Assembly: GCF_009765445.1 (NCBI RefSeq)
Contig: NZ_WHOY01000031.1
Location: 3,877,606 to 3,941,605 of the forward strand
DNA length: 64,000 nt
Source of the DNA: Pantoea sp. BAV 3049
GTDB lineage: Bacteria > Pseudomonadota > Gammaproteobacteria > Enterobacterales > Enterobacteriaceae
Direction: 5' to 3'
The notes beneath the pieces are model-generated. The model saw only the letters and a program-made list of their open reading frames with translations. It was not told the DNA's origin and searched no databases. Of the stretch, positions 10,000 through 24,481 are shown piece after piece. Position 1 is the first letter of the stretch; every line of letters starts with the position of its first letter. Position numbers and translations under genes: made by a program.

Positions 10000-11148
10000 A
10001 TGAAAATAGTAATCGCACCGGATTCATATAAAGAGAGTCTGTCAGCCCAGCAGGTTGCCACGCAGATTGAGTTGGGGTTTCGCGAGTTTTTCCCCGATGC
10101 AGACTACGTGAAACTGCCGGTAGCTGATGGAGGTGAAGGAACAGTTGAGGCGATGGTGGCGGCGACCAGCGGCAGTCTGATTCGGCTGAACGTCACCGGC
10201 CCGCTGGGTGAACCCGTCGAGGCTTTTTATGGCCTCTCCGGCGATGACAGCTGCGCCTTTATCGAGATGGCCGCTGCCAGCGGGCTGGAGCTGGTGCCCG
10301 CCGCCCGCCGCGATCCGCTGGTCACCACGTCTTACGGCACGGGAGAGCTGATCCGTAACGCACTGGATAAGGGTGTCGAGCACTTTATCATCGGTATCGG
10401 CGGCAGCGCCACCAACGATGGTGGCTCCGGTATGGTGCAGGCGCTGGGGGCGAAGCTGCTGGATAAGCATGGGCGACAGATCGGTTACGGCGGCGGACAA
10501 CTGCCGGAGCTGGTCAGTATTGATATGAGTACTTTAGATCCCCGCATCAAAAACTGCCGGTTTGAAATTGCCTGTGACGTGACAAATCCGCTGCTGGGCG
10601 ATGAAGGGGCTTCCGCCATTTTTGGTCCGCAAAAAGGGGCCACGCCGAATCAGGTTTTGCAGCTGGATAAGGCGCTGGCTCATTATGCTGAAGTTATCCA
10701 TCGCGAGCTGGATATCGACGTGCTGTCGGTTCCCGGTGGCGGCGCGGCTGGTGGCATGGGCGTTGCACTGCATGCGTTCTGCCAGGCCGAGCTGCGGCGG
10801 GGGATTGAGATCGTCACCGAGGCGCTGGGGTTGGATGAGTTGGTCAAAGACGCCACGCTGGTGATCACCGGTGAAGGACGTATCGACAGCCAGACCATTC
10901 ACGGCAAAGTGCCGATAGGGGTGGCAAAAGTCGCTAAACGTTACAACAAGCCGGTGATTGGCATTGCGGGGAGCCTGACCGCTGATGTGGCAGTGGTCCA
11001 CGATCACGGCCTGGATGCGGTTTTTAGTGTGATTTACAGCATCTGTACGCTGGAAGAGGCGCTTGCTGATGCGGCAGAGAATGTGCGGATGACCGCGCGG
11101 AATATTGCTGCTTCACTGGCTATCGGGCAGACCATGCGCGGGGAATAG
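10000..11148 (+). CDS. garK: glycerate 2-kinase GarK
   Basis: GarK phosphorylates D-glycerate at O2 to 2-phosphoglycerate, the last step of the pathway; the product enters glycolysis at enolase, whose gene is at 20521. The 382-aa protein has the family N-terminus IAPDSYKESLSA, the PVADGGEGTVEAM motif and GIGGSATNDGG, typical of the GarK/GlxK fold. It is separated from garR by 76 bases and has a weak ribosome-binding site, so it may be translated less than the upstream genes. It converges with barA. Confidence 0.95.
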   Translation: MKIVIAPDSYKESLSAQQVATQIELGFREFFPDADYVKLPVADGGEGTVEAMVAATSGSLIRLNVTGPLGEPVEAFYGLSGDDSCAFIEMAAASGLELVPAARRDPLVTTSYGTGELIRNALDKGVEHFIIGIGGSATNDGGSGMVQALGAKLLDKHGRQIGYGGGQLPELVSIDMSTLDPRIKNCRFEIACDVTNPLLGDEGASAIFGPQKGATPNQVLQLDKALAHYAEVIHRELDIDVLSVPGGGAAGGMGVALHAFCQAELRRGIEIVTEALGLDELVKDATLVITGEGRIDSQTIHGKVPIGVAKVAKRYNKPVIGIAGSLTADVAVVHDHGLDAVFSVIYSICTLEEALADAAENVRMTARNIAASLAIGQTMRGE

Positions 11149-11177
11149 ATTCCGTCGTTACGAGCGAACATCGGTTC

Positions 11178-11197
11178 GGGCGGAATTAATTCCGCCC
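11178..11197. repeat. perfect inverted repeat between garK and barA
   Basis: An 8-bp perfect stem with a TTAA centre (11178-11185 with 11190-11197) lies in the 100-base gap between two convergent genes. No T tract follows on either strand. It could be a weak bidirectional terminator or a dispersed palindromic element. Confidence 0.55.
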
Positions 11198-11248
11198 CTG
11201 CAGTCAGGCATATTGCATCGTGGGGAAAATCATTCACCCTGCCAGCCG

Positions 11249-13984
<2,736 letters not shown>

Positions 13985-14084
13985 AATTGTCCTGTTGCGC
14001 GGGTGACTCCGGTCGAATTTATCCGATCGCTGGTGTAGGCTACGCACGCTTTTTCGCTAACAACACTAAAGAAGAAACTGAATA

Positions 14085-15419
14085 ATGGCGCAATTCTACT
14101 CTGCAAAACGGCGTGTGACGACCCGCCAGATCATAACTGTGGCAGTTAATGACCTTGACGGATCGGGTCAGGGCGTGGCACGGCACAACGGGAAGGCGCT
14201 GTTTATCAGCGGGGCGTTGCCCGGCGAGCAGGCAGAAGTGGAAATCACCGGGGATAAACGCTCCTGGGCGCGGGGGACCGCCAGACGCATCCTCTCTGCC
14301 AGCCCTGAGCGCGTGGAACCGAAATGCCCACATTTCACCCGCTGCGGCGGTTGCCAGCAGCAGCATGCCTCTCCGGCCTTGCAACAGCAGAGTAAAGCCA
14401 AAGCGCTGGCCCGCCTGCTCAGTCAGGAAACCGGGAAGCAGGTTGCCGTTGATGCCATTCTCTCCGGTGAGCCATATGGCTATCGCCGCCGCGCGCGTCT
14501 GGGCCTGAACTTCGACAAGCGCAGCCAGACATTACAGATGGGATTCCGTCAGGCGGCCTCCAGCGATCTGATTACCCTCACCCAGTGCCCCGTTTTGAAG
14601 CCCGAACTTAATGCGTTGATCCCGCCATTGCATCAGGTCCTGGGCAGTTTACAGGCAGTCCGCCGCCTGGGACATGCAGAGCTGGTGCTGGCGGATAACG
14701 GCCCGCTGCTGGTTTTACGTCACCTGGACCCGCTAAGTGGGGCGGACCAGAAAAAACTGGAACAGTTTTCGCATAACCATCAGGTAGCGCTGTTTCTGGC
14801 TCCTGACAGCGATACGCTGGTGCAGCTCAGTGGCGATATGCCATTTTATCGGATCGATAGCCTTAAACTGAATTTTAGCCCGCGTGACTTTATTCAGATA
14901 AATGGCGAGTTGAATGAACTGATGGTCAGCGAAGCGCTGGCATGGCTGGATTTGCAGCCAGAAGATCGGCTGCTTGATTTGTTTTGTGGCATGGGAAACT
15001 TCACGCTTCCTTCAGGAAAACGGGTGGAAAATGTCACGGGTGTGGAGGGCGTTGAAGCATTAGTCCTAAAGGCCAGGTATAATGCCGCCGAGAACAGTCT
15101 GAATAATGTTGAATTCTTTCAGCACAATCTGGAAGAGGATGTTGCGGGGCAGCCGTGGGCTGCAAAAGGATTTAACAAGGTGTTACTGGACCCGGCCCGA
15201 GCCGGAGCGGCAGGTGTTATACCTCACATAATTAAACTTGCCCCGGAACACGTGGTCTATGTTTCCTGTAATCCGACTACACTTGCCCGGGATAGTCAGA
15301 GTTTTCTGACATCAGGCTACCAATTGGAAAGGGTTACGCTGCTTGATATGTTTCCGCATACCGGGCACGTGGAATCCATGGTGTTATTTAGCCGAAAACA
15401 GGCTCCCGAAAGGGAGTAA
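14085..15419 (+). CDS. rlmD: 23S rRNA (uracil-1939-C5) methyltransferase RlmD
   Basis: An SAM-dependent RNA methyltransferase that forms m5U1939 in 23S rRNA. The 444-aa product carries an N-terminal TRAM domain, the iron-sulfur cysteines in [14 protein letters not shown] (about residues 83-96) with a fourth cysteine near TQCPVL, the SAM-binding [11 protein letters not shown] and the catalytic-cysteine segment [12 protein letters not shown]. It lies between divergent barA and downstream relA, as in E. coli; relA starts 13 bases after its stop. Confidence 0.95.
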   Translation: MAQFYSAKRRVTTRQIITVAVNDLDGSGQGVARHNGKALFISGALPGEQAEVEITGDKRSWARGTARRILSASPERVEPKCPHFTRCGGCQQQHASPALQQQSKAKALARLLSQETGKQVAVDAILSGEPYGYRRRARLGLNFDKRSQTLQMGFRQAASSDLITLTQCPVLKPELNALIPPLHQVLGSLQAVRRLGHAELVLADNGPLLVLRHLDPLSGADQKKLEQFSHNHQVALFLAPDSDTLVQLSGDMPFYRIDSLKLNFSPRDFIQINGELNELMVSEALAWLDLQPEDRLLDLFCGMGNFTLPSGKRVENVTGVEGVEALVLKARYNAAENSLNNVEFFQHNLEEDVAGQPWAAKGFNKVLLDPARAGAAGVIPHIIKLAPEHVVYVSCNPTTLARDSQSFLTSGYQLERVTLLDMFPHTGHVESMVLFSRKQAPERE

Positions 15420-15432
15420 GCCAGGAGAGGAT

Positions 15433-17661
15433 ATGGTTGCGGTAAGAAGTGCACATTTGAATACGGCTGGCGAGTTCGCTCTCGACCAATGGATCACCAG
15501 TTTGGGGATCTCTAACCAGCAGTCATGTGAACGACTGGCCGATACCTGGCGCTATTGCGAAGAAGCCACGCAGCACCATGCTGACGCCGCGCTCCTGCTG
15601 TGGCGCGGCGTGGAGATGGTGGAAATCCTCTCGATGCTCAGTATGGACAGCGAAAGCCTGCGCGCTGCGCTGTTGTTCCCTCTTGCCGATGCCAATGTGG
15701 TTTCGGAGGAGGTGCTGGAAGAGAAATTCGGCAAAGCCATCGTCTCGCTGGTCCACGGCGTGCGCGACATGGACGCCATCCGTCAGCTGAAAGCCACTCA
15801 TAATGACTCGATGGCCTCTGAGCAGGTCGATAACGTTCGCCGCATGCTGCTGGCGATGGTGGAAGATTTCCGCTGTGTGGTGATCAAGCTGGCCGAGCGG
15901 ATTGCCCATCTGCGTGAAGTAAAGGATGCGCCGGAAGATGAGCGCGTGCTGGCGGCCAAAGAGTGTACCAATATCTATGCGCCACTGGCCAACCGTCTCG
16001 GTATCGGTCAGTTGAAGTGGGAGCTGGAAGATTTCTGCTTCCGCTATCTGCATCCCGATGAATACAAACGCATCGCCAAACTGCTGCACGAGCGGCGTAT
16101 CGATCGTGAACAGTACATTGATACCTTCGTGCAGTCGCTGCGTACCGAAATCGTCAAAGAGGGCGTTAAGGCTGAAGTCTATGGCCGTCCGAAGCACATC
16201 TACAGCATCTGGCGCAAAATGCAGAAGAAGTCGCTGACGTTTGATGAGCTGTTTGACGTACGGGCGGTGCGTATCGTGGCTGAGCGCCTGCAGGACTGCT
16301 ACGGTGCGCTGGGGATTGTGCACACGCTGTATCGCCATCTGCCCAGCGAGTTTGACGACTACGTGGCTAACCCGAAACCGAACGGCTATCAGTCAATCCA
16401 CACCGTGGTGCTGGGGCCAAAGGGCAAGACGGTGGAAATTCAAATCCGTACCCGCCAGATGCATGAAGATGCCGAGCTGGGTGTGGCCGCTCACTGGAAG
16501 TATAAAGAGGGCGGTACCACGGGCAGCGCACGTGGCGCATCCGGCCATGAAGAGCGGATTGCCTGGCTGCGTAAGCTGATTGCCTGGCAGGAAGAGATGG
16601 CTGACTCCGGCGAGATGCTGGATGAGGTGCGCAGCCAGGTCTTCGACGACCGCGTCTACGTATTTACCCCCAAAGGGGACGTGGTGGACCTGCCGGCAGG
16701 CTCCACGCCCCTGGACTTCGCCTACCATATCCACAGCGATATCGGTCACCGCTGTATCGGGGCCAAAATTGGCGGCCGCATCGTGCCGTTTACCTATCAG
16801 CTGCAGATGGGCGATCAGATCGACATCATCACCCAGCGGCAGCCGAACCCCAGTCGCGACTGGCTGAACCCCAACCTGGGTTACGTCACTACCAGCCGTG
16901 GGCGTTCCAAAATTCACGCCTGGTTCCGCAAACAGGATCGTGACAAAAACATCGTGGCAGGACGGCAGATCCTCGACAGCGAGCTGGACCATCTCGATAT
17001 CAACCTGAAAGAAGCCGAAAAGCTGCTGCTGCCGCGCTACAACTTTAACACGCTGGATGAGCTGCTGGCGGCGATTGGTGGCGGTGATATCCGCCTCAAT
17101 CAGATGACTAACTTCCTGCAGTCCAGGCTGAACAAGCCGAGTGCGGAAGAGGAAGACCGCGAAGCGTTGCGCCAGCTGACACAGAAATCCGCCGCGCCGC
17201 GCAGTAAAGAAAGCGGTCGTGTGGTGGTGGAGGGCGTCGGTAATCTGATGCACCACATTGCCCGCTGCTGCCAGCCGATCCCGGGCGATGACATTGTCGG
17301 CTTTATCACTCAGGGCCGGGGGATCTCCATCCACCGTGCCGACTGCGATCAACTGACCGAGCTGATGTCCCATGCGCCTGAGCGGATTGTCGATGCGGTC
17401 TGGGGCGAAAGCTACTCCAGCGGCTACTCGCTGGTGGTGCGCGTTACCGCTAACGACCGCAGTGGCCTGCTGCGCGATATCACCACCATCCTGGCTAACG
17501 AAAAGGTCAACGTGCTGGGCGTTTCCAGCCGCAGCGACACCAAAAAGCAGCTGGCGACCATCGATATGGATATCGAAATTTATAACCAGCAGGTGCTGGG
17601 CAGGGTGCTGGCAAGGCTGAATCAGGTGCCGGATATCATTGACGCTAAGAGATTGCATTGA
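15433..17661 (+). CDS. relA: (p)ppGpp synthetase RelA
   Basis: A ribosome-associated GTP pyrophosphokinase that makes (p)ppGpp when uncharged tRNA occupies the A site. The 742-aa protein has an N-terminal pseudo-hydrolase domain in which the HD motif is replaced by FP (ALLFPLADAN), as in E. coli RelA. The synthetase domain includes GRPKHIYSIWRKM, and TGS, zinc-finger (HHIARCCQPIPGD) and C-terminal ACT domains follow. The start at 15433 follows AGGAGAGG. A longer in-frame reading would overlap rlmD. Confidence 0.96.
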   Translation: MVAVRSAHLNTAGEFALDQWITSLGISNQQSCERLADTWRYCEEATQHHADAALLLWRGVEMVEILSMLSMDSESLRAALLFPLADANVVSEEVLEEKFGKAIVSLVHGVRDMDAIRQLKATHNDSMASEQVDNVRRMLLAMVEDFRCVVIKLAERIAHLREVKDAPEDERVLAAKECTNIYAPLANRLGIGQLKWELEDFCFRYLHPDEYKRIAKLLHERRIDREQYIDTFVQSLRTEIVKEGVKAEVYGRPKHIYSIWRKMQKKSLTFDELFDVRAVRIVAERLQDCYGALGIVHTLYRHLPSEFDDYVANPKPNGYQSIHTVVLGPKGKTVEIQIRTRQMHEDAELGVAAHWKYKEGGTTGSARGASGHEERIAWLRKLIAWQEEMADSGEMLDEVRSQVFDDRVYVFTPKGDVVDLPAGSTPLDFAYHIHSDIGHRCIGAKIGGRIVPFTYQLQMGDQIDIITQRQPNPSRDWLNPNLGYVTTSRGRSKIHAWFRKQDRDKNIVAGRQILDSELDHLDINLKEAEKLLLPRYNFNTLDELLAAIGGGDIRLNQMTNFLQSRLNKPSAEEEDREALRQLTQKSAAPRSKESGRVVVEGVGNLMHHIARCCQPIPGDDIVGFITQGRGISIHRADCDQLTELMSHAPERIVDAVWGESYSSGYSLVVRVTANDRSGLLRDITTILANEKVNVLGVSSRSDTKKQLATIDMDIEIYNQQVLGRVLARLNQVPDIIDAKRLH

Positions 17662-17829
17662 TCTTTAAGGCGGCTACTTTACTTGCCATTTTGCGTCCCG
17701 GCAGTGCTCACCCTGGTCACATACTTCGTGTATGCTCCCAGGGATTGCGCGCTGGCGGAACGAAAACTGGCTGCGCCAGTCACGCCACGACGTTGCCAGT
17801 CTTAAATCAAGACATTACAGGAATTCGCT
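17662..17829. repeat. relA-mazG spacer with a palindromic element
   Basis: 168 bases replace the mazEF toxin-antitoxin pair found here in E. coli. They contain a compound inverted repeat: CCCTGG at 17711-17716 pairs with CCAGGG at 17738-17743, and inner CATAC/GTATG arms flank a TTCGT loop. The appearance is that of a dispersed intergenic palindrome. I see no ORF. Confidence 0.5.
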
Positions 17830-18612
17830 ATGACTTCACTCGATCGCCTGCTGGGCATCATGAAAACCCTGCGCGATCCGCAAAAAGGCTGCCCGTGGGA
17901 CCGCGAGCAAACCTTTGCCACCATCGCCCCTTATACGCTGGAAGAGACCTACGAGGTGCTGGACGCCATCAGCCGCGAGGATTTTGACGATCTGCAGGGC
18001 GAGTTAGGCGACCTGCTGTTTCAGGTGGTGTTCTGTGCCCGGATGGCCGATGAAGAAGGGCTTTTTAACTTCGACGACATCTGCAACACCATCAGTGACA
18101 AGCTGGAGCGCCGTCACCCGCATATCTTCGGCGACGTGAAGGTCAGCGGCAGCAAAGAGGTGCTGGCTAACTGGGAGCAGATTAAAACCAGCGAGCGGGC
18201 CGGTAAAGAGCAACACTCCGCGCTGGATGATATCCCTCGCGCGCTGCCCGCCCTGATGCGATCGCACAAGATTCAGAAGCGTTGCAGCAACGTCGGTTTT
18301 GACTGGCACACTCTCGGTCCGGTGCTGGATAAAGTGTATGAAGAGATCGACGAAGTGATGCACGAGGCAAAACAGGCGGTGGTCGATCAGCAGAAGCTGG
18401 AAGAGGAGATCGGTGACCTGCTGTTTGCGACGGTTAATCTCTCCCGCCATCTTGGCAGCAAAGCTGAAACCGCGCTGCAAAAGGCCAACGATAAATACGA
18501 ACGTCGCTTCCGTCAGGTGGAGCAGATCATTGCTGCTCAGGGTTTAAAAATGCAGGAAGCGACGCTGGAACAGATGGAAGCCGCCTGGCAGCAGATCAAA
18601 TCCCAGGAATAA
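17830..18612 (+). CDS. mazG: nucleoside triphosphate pyrophosphohydrolase MazG
   Basis: MazG hydrolyses NTPs and dNTPs to monophosphates and pyrophosphate, a house-cleaning role; in E. coli it also affects (p)ppGpp levels. The 260-aa protein (E. coli 263) has two tandem MazG domains. The first contains CPWDREQTF and the EExxE metal motif in LEETYEVLD and GELGDLLFQVV. The second contains the EEIDEV and EEEIGDLLFATVNLSR segments. The start at 17830 gives the family N-terminus. Confidence 0.95.
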   Translation: MTSLDRLLGIMKTLRDPQKGCPWDREQTFATIAPYTLEETYEVLDAISREDFDDLQGELGDLLFQVVFCARMADEEGLFNFDDICNTISDKLERRHPHIFGDVKVSGSKEVLANWEQIKTSERAGKEQHSALDDIPRALPALMRSHKIQKRCSNVGFDWHTLGPVLDKVYEEIDEVMHEAKQAVVDQQKLEEEIGDLLFATVNLSRHLGSKAETALQKANDKYERRFRQVEQIIAAQGLKMQEATLEQMEAAWQQIKSQE

Positions 18613-18723
18613 TAGCTGACTCGATTCAACAAAAATGTGACTTGTGTCAACCTCAAACGCCGCGCGCCAGGGTAATATCGTGGCGGTCAATACGGTGGCT
18701 GGCAGATAACCAGAAACGATCAA

Positions 18724-18752
18724 TTGTGGCACTGAGGGGATTCCGGTATACT
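18724..18752 (+). promoter_or_regulatory. pyrG promoter
   Basis: TTGTGG (18724-18729), a 17-base spacer and TATACT (18747-18752) form a good sigma-70 promoter about 50 bases upstream of the pyrG start. Confidence 0.65.
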
Positions 18753-18785
18753 GTTTTCCCGTCCTGGTTATTCCATCGTCTTTAA

Positions 18786-20444
<1,659 letters not shown>

Positions 20445-20459
20445 GTGTTTTCATAACGG

Positions 20460-20485
20460 CGCGCGAACTTTTCGCGCGTTGTTTG
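20460..20485 (+). terminator. hairpin between pyrG and eno
   Basis: A perfect 8-bp stem (20460-20467 with 20471-20478) with a 3-base loop is followed by TTGTTTGT. It probably reduces but does not fully block readthrough into eno. Confidence 0.6.
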
Positions 20486-20496
20486 TCTGAGTTTAG

Positions 20497-21816
<1,320 letters not shown>

Positions 21817-21863
21817 CTGGCTGAACCCGGTGCGCTGAGCCTGGGATTAACTTGCCTGACCAG

Positions 21864-21892
21864 AAAGCCCGGACTTCCGTCCGGGCTTTTTT
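21864..21892 (+). terminator. eno terminator
   Basis: An 11-bp stem (21864-21874 with 21879-21889), a 4-base loop and a T run to 21892 form a strong intrinsic terminator. Confidence 0.92.
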
Positions 21893-22055
21893 ACGCTTTT
21901 TGCACCCCGCCGTACACCAGTTTCCCCTGATGGAATGAAGCCTGAACCTCCGGCATGCTGCCGGTGCCAAACGGTGACCAGTGGTCAATCACGCTGTCGG
22001 TGCCGGGCATCACCTTCACACCTTGATCACTCAGCTGCGGCAGCGGCATCACCAG
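21891..22055 (-). pseudogene. 3' remnant of an amidohydrolase (cytosine deaminase-like)
   Basis: Read on the minus strand, 54 codons end in TAA at 21891 and resemble the C-terminal part of amidohydrolases of the cytosine deaminase group. The strand ending in PGTDSVIDHWSPFGTG carries the family's metal-binding aspartate. It is followed directly by a short tail SFHQGKLVYGG that normally lies much later, so there is an internal deletion. An in-frame TAG at 22056-22058 and the lack of any start confirm decay. Nothing here should make a working enzyme. Confidence 0.7.
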
Positions 22056-22064
22056 CTAACCGAT

Positions 22065-22199
22065 TGGGATCGTCGAAGCCACGCTGAACTGCTGGGGATT
22101 AAACAGGGAATAGCGATTCATTTAATCAATACTCATCGCGCTGATATCGTATTTTTCAATACCAGCCGCTCAGTGAGTCCGGGCAACAGGCAAAGATAA
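22065..22199 (+). pseudogene. possible 3' remnant of a GntR/UTRA regulator
   Basis: About 44 plus-strand codons ending in TAA at 22197-22199 read like the last strands of a UTRA ligand-binding domain: an AELLGIKQGIAIHLI strand, then a tail resembling the usual RSVYRGDRY ending (here RSVSPGNR). There is no helix-turn-helix part and no plausible start. It abuts the amidohydrolase fragment, consistent with a lost catabolic locus. The assignment is tentative. Confidence 0.35.
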
Positions 22200-22438
22200 A
22201 AAATGCGTGTTGCGCCAGCGATGAACAAATATGTCTTCAGAAGCTTTCCGTGGGGTGAGGATAATCTGAAAAGATGTCACCTGAACCGCCTTGTGAAGGC
22301 TGTTAATTCATTTTAATCATAAAGTTAGGGGGGGGTTAGTAGTGTTACGGATTGGTCTGATTCGCGTAATGTCAGCAGAATTATCAGTTTGTTTTATGTA
22401 AATTCCCGGTAACTAAATGTAATCAGGACCACGTTATA
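22200..22438. promoter_or_regulatory. spacer upstream of the acyltransferase, with a G8 tract
   Basis: 239 bases without a gene. A run of eight G residues at 22328-22335 lies about 103 bases before the acyltransferase start, in a region likely to hold its promoter. No clear -35/-10 pair stands out. Confidence 0.35.
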
Positions 22439-24325
22439 ATGAAATATCGGGCGGATGTGGATGGGCTGAGGGCGCTGGCGGTATTGCCCGTCATTGCTTA
22501 TCATATGGGGATCGGCGGCATACCCGGAGGATTCACTGGTGTGGATATCTTCTTTGTCATATCAGGGTATCTGATATGCGGCATTATCTATTCCGGGGCC
22601 ATTAACAACACCTTCTCTTATCTGGAATTCTACAAGCGACGCTGCCTGCGTATCCTTCCGCCACTGTTTGTGGTGCTGCTGAGCACGCTGGCATTCGGTT
22701 ATTATCACCTGCTGCCTGCGCAGTTCAGCGATCTGAGCAACAGCTCGCTGGCCACGCTGCTGTTCTCCTCCAATCTGTTCTTCTGGAAAACCACCGGTTA
22801 CTTTGCCGGACCGGCCGAGCTGAAGCCGCTGCTGCACACCTGGTCACTGGCGGTTGAAGAGCAGTTCTATATCATCTTCCCGGTTATCCTGCTGTTTGTG
22901 GTGCGCTTTTTCCGCCAGAGAGCCACTCAGGTGATGCTGCTGATTATCGGCGTTTCGCTGCTGCTGAGCATTTTTGCCGTCACCCGCAAACCGACCTTCA
23001 CCTTCTATATGCTGCCCACCCGTGCATGGGAACTGGCGCTGGGCGGCCTGATCGCCGTGGCCGGTCTGGAAGCGAAGATGAGCAAAGTTACGCAGGGCGT
23101 AAAACACCTGATGAGCCTTGCCGGACTGGCGCTGATCCTGACCGGTTTTCTGTGGCTGGATACCCGTAAACCTTTCCCGGCCTGGAATGCTCTCTGGCCC
23201 TGCCTCGGCAGCTTCCTGATTATTCTGGCGGGGCAGAAAGCCGCCGTTTCCCGCGTGCTGGCGCTGAAGCCGGTGGTTTATATCGGCATGATCTCCTACT
23301 GCCTCTATCTCTGGCACTGGCCGATCATTGTCTACAGCCGGATGTTCTTTAACTTTGCGCCAGGCATACGTGAGCTGGTGATTGTCGGTATGACGCTGGG
23401 GCTGGCGGTGGCTTCCCGCTATCTGATTGAAATCCCGTTCCGCTACAAGCTGGCCGTGTTCTCTCCCGGCAGGATCGTGACTGCTTCAGTTATCGGGCTG
23501 GTACTGATGGCGTCCGGCACGCTGTACAAAGGCCACCTGAGCAACAATGCCGGGCAGTTCTCTGCTGAAGCGCTGGCGCTGGCGAAGTACTCCCAGTACA
23601 AAGATATGCCTGAGTTCAGCTACCAGTACCGTCCTGGTCGCTGCTTTGTTGATGGTATAAGCGAAGAAGATAAGCCGTTCGATCGCGATTACTGCCTGAA
23701 AACTTCCGACAGCGCGAAGAACTACGTGCTGATTGGTGACAGCCATGCGGCACATCTGTGGCGGGCGTTGAGCCTGGCGGCAGGAGAGGGGATCAATGTG
23801 ATTCAGGCGACATCGGCGGGCTGCAAGCCACTGTATCAGCAGGCGCTACGCAATCCCTGTACTGACCTGGTGGATTATCTTTACGGTTCATGGATAGCGG
23901 ATCATAAAATCGATGGGGTGATTATCTCCGCCCGCTGGTTGCCGGAAGATATTGCTCCGCTGAAGGCGACGCTGGAACATCTGAAAGGCGTTTCAAATAA
24001 CATTATAGTGATGGGGCCGACCATTGAGTATTCTGAGGCGCTGCCGGACCTGCTGGCCTACCAGACCGACGGGCGTAAAGATCTGGTGGCCGGTTCCATT
24101 GACCACAGTATTAAAGGCACTGACCAGACCATGAAGCAGGTGATGCAGGATGAGCAGGTGCCCTATATTTCAGTCTATTCGATTATCTGCCCTGGCGACA
24201 TCTGCCGTGGATCAGCTTCTGATGGTCATCCGATTTCCAACGACTACGGCCACCTGACGCTGAGCGGCGCGAAGGATGTGGCAAAAGAGGCGATGCTGGA
24301 GATGCATCAGGATAACTTTATGTAG
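22439..24325 (+). CDS. OafA-type membrane acyltransferase with SGNH domain
   Basis: A 628-aa fusion of an acyltransferase-3 membrane domain and a C-terminal SGNH hydrolase-like domain, a layout used to O-acetylate surface polysaccharides such as O-antigen. The N-terminus YRADVDGLRALAVLPVIAYH has the catalytic-histidine motif, and about ten hydrophobic helices run to residue 360. The SGNH part has GDSHAAH near 432 and a C-terminal D-x-x-H (DYGHL) near 601-604, so both catalytic elements are present. The substrate is unknown. The gene stands alone between decayed fragments and queE, which suggests recent gain or replacement at this locus. Confidence 0.88.
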   Translation: MKYRADVDGLRALAVLPVIAYHMGIGGIPGGFTGVDIFFVISGYLICGIIYSGAINNTFSYLEFYKRRCLRILPPLFVVLLSTLAFGYYHLLPAQFSDLSNSSLATLLFSSNLFFWKTTGYFAGPAELKPLLHTWSLAVEEQFYIIFPVILLFVVRFFRQRATQVMLLIIGVSLLLSIFAVTRKPTFTFYMLPTRAWELALGGLIAVAGLEAKMSKVTQGVKHLMSLAGLALILTGFLWLDTRKPFPAWNALWPCLGSFLIILAGQKAAVSRVLALKPVVYIGMISYCLYLWHWPIIVYSRMFFNFAPGIRELVIVGMTLGLAVASRYLIEIPFRYKLAVFSPGRIVTASVIGLVLMASGTLYKGHLSNNAGQFSAEALALAKYSQYKDMPEFSYQYRPGRCFVDGISEEDKPFDRDYCLKTSDSAKNYVLIGDSHAAHLWRALSLAAGEGINVIQATSAGCKPLYQQALRNPCTDLVDYLYGSWIADHKIDGVIISARWLPEDIAPLKATLEHLKGVSNNIIVMGPTIEYSEALPDLLAYQTDGRKDLVAGSIDHSIKGTDQTMKQVMQDEQVPYISVYSIICPGDICRGSASDGHPISNDYGHLTLSGAKDVAKEAMLEMHQDNFM

Positions 24326-24481
24326 CGGAGCAGGCCAGCATAACCCGGCGTTGCAAGCGCCGGGAGCTTTATGAAAGGGTGTTTTAACGAGTTGTCCCCT
24401 ACACGGCACAATGAGATTTGGTTAAGGTGTGGCAATCTGTCATAATCTGCGCCCTTATTTTCACTTCCAGTCGAGATGGTG

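Noticed and set aside
16393-17658. 421-aa minus-strand ORF opposite relA
   Set aside because: Antisense shadow of relA; no domain or start signal.
21981-22199. 72-codon plus-strand ORF after eno as an intact gene
   Set aside because: Its 5' part is antisense to the amidohydrolase remnant and only the 3' part resembles a regulator fragment; there is no ribosome-binding site.
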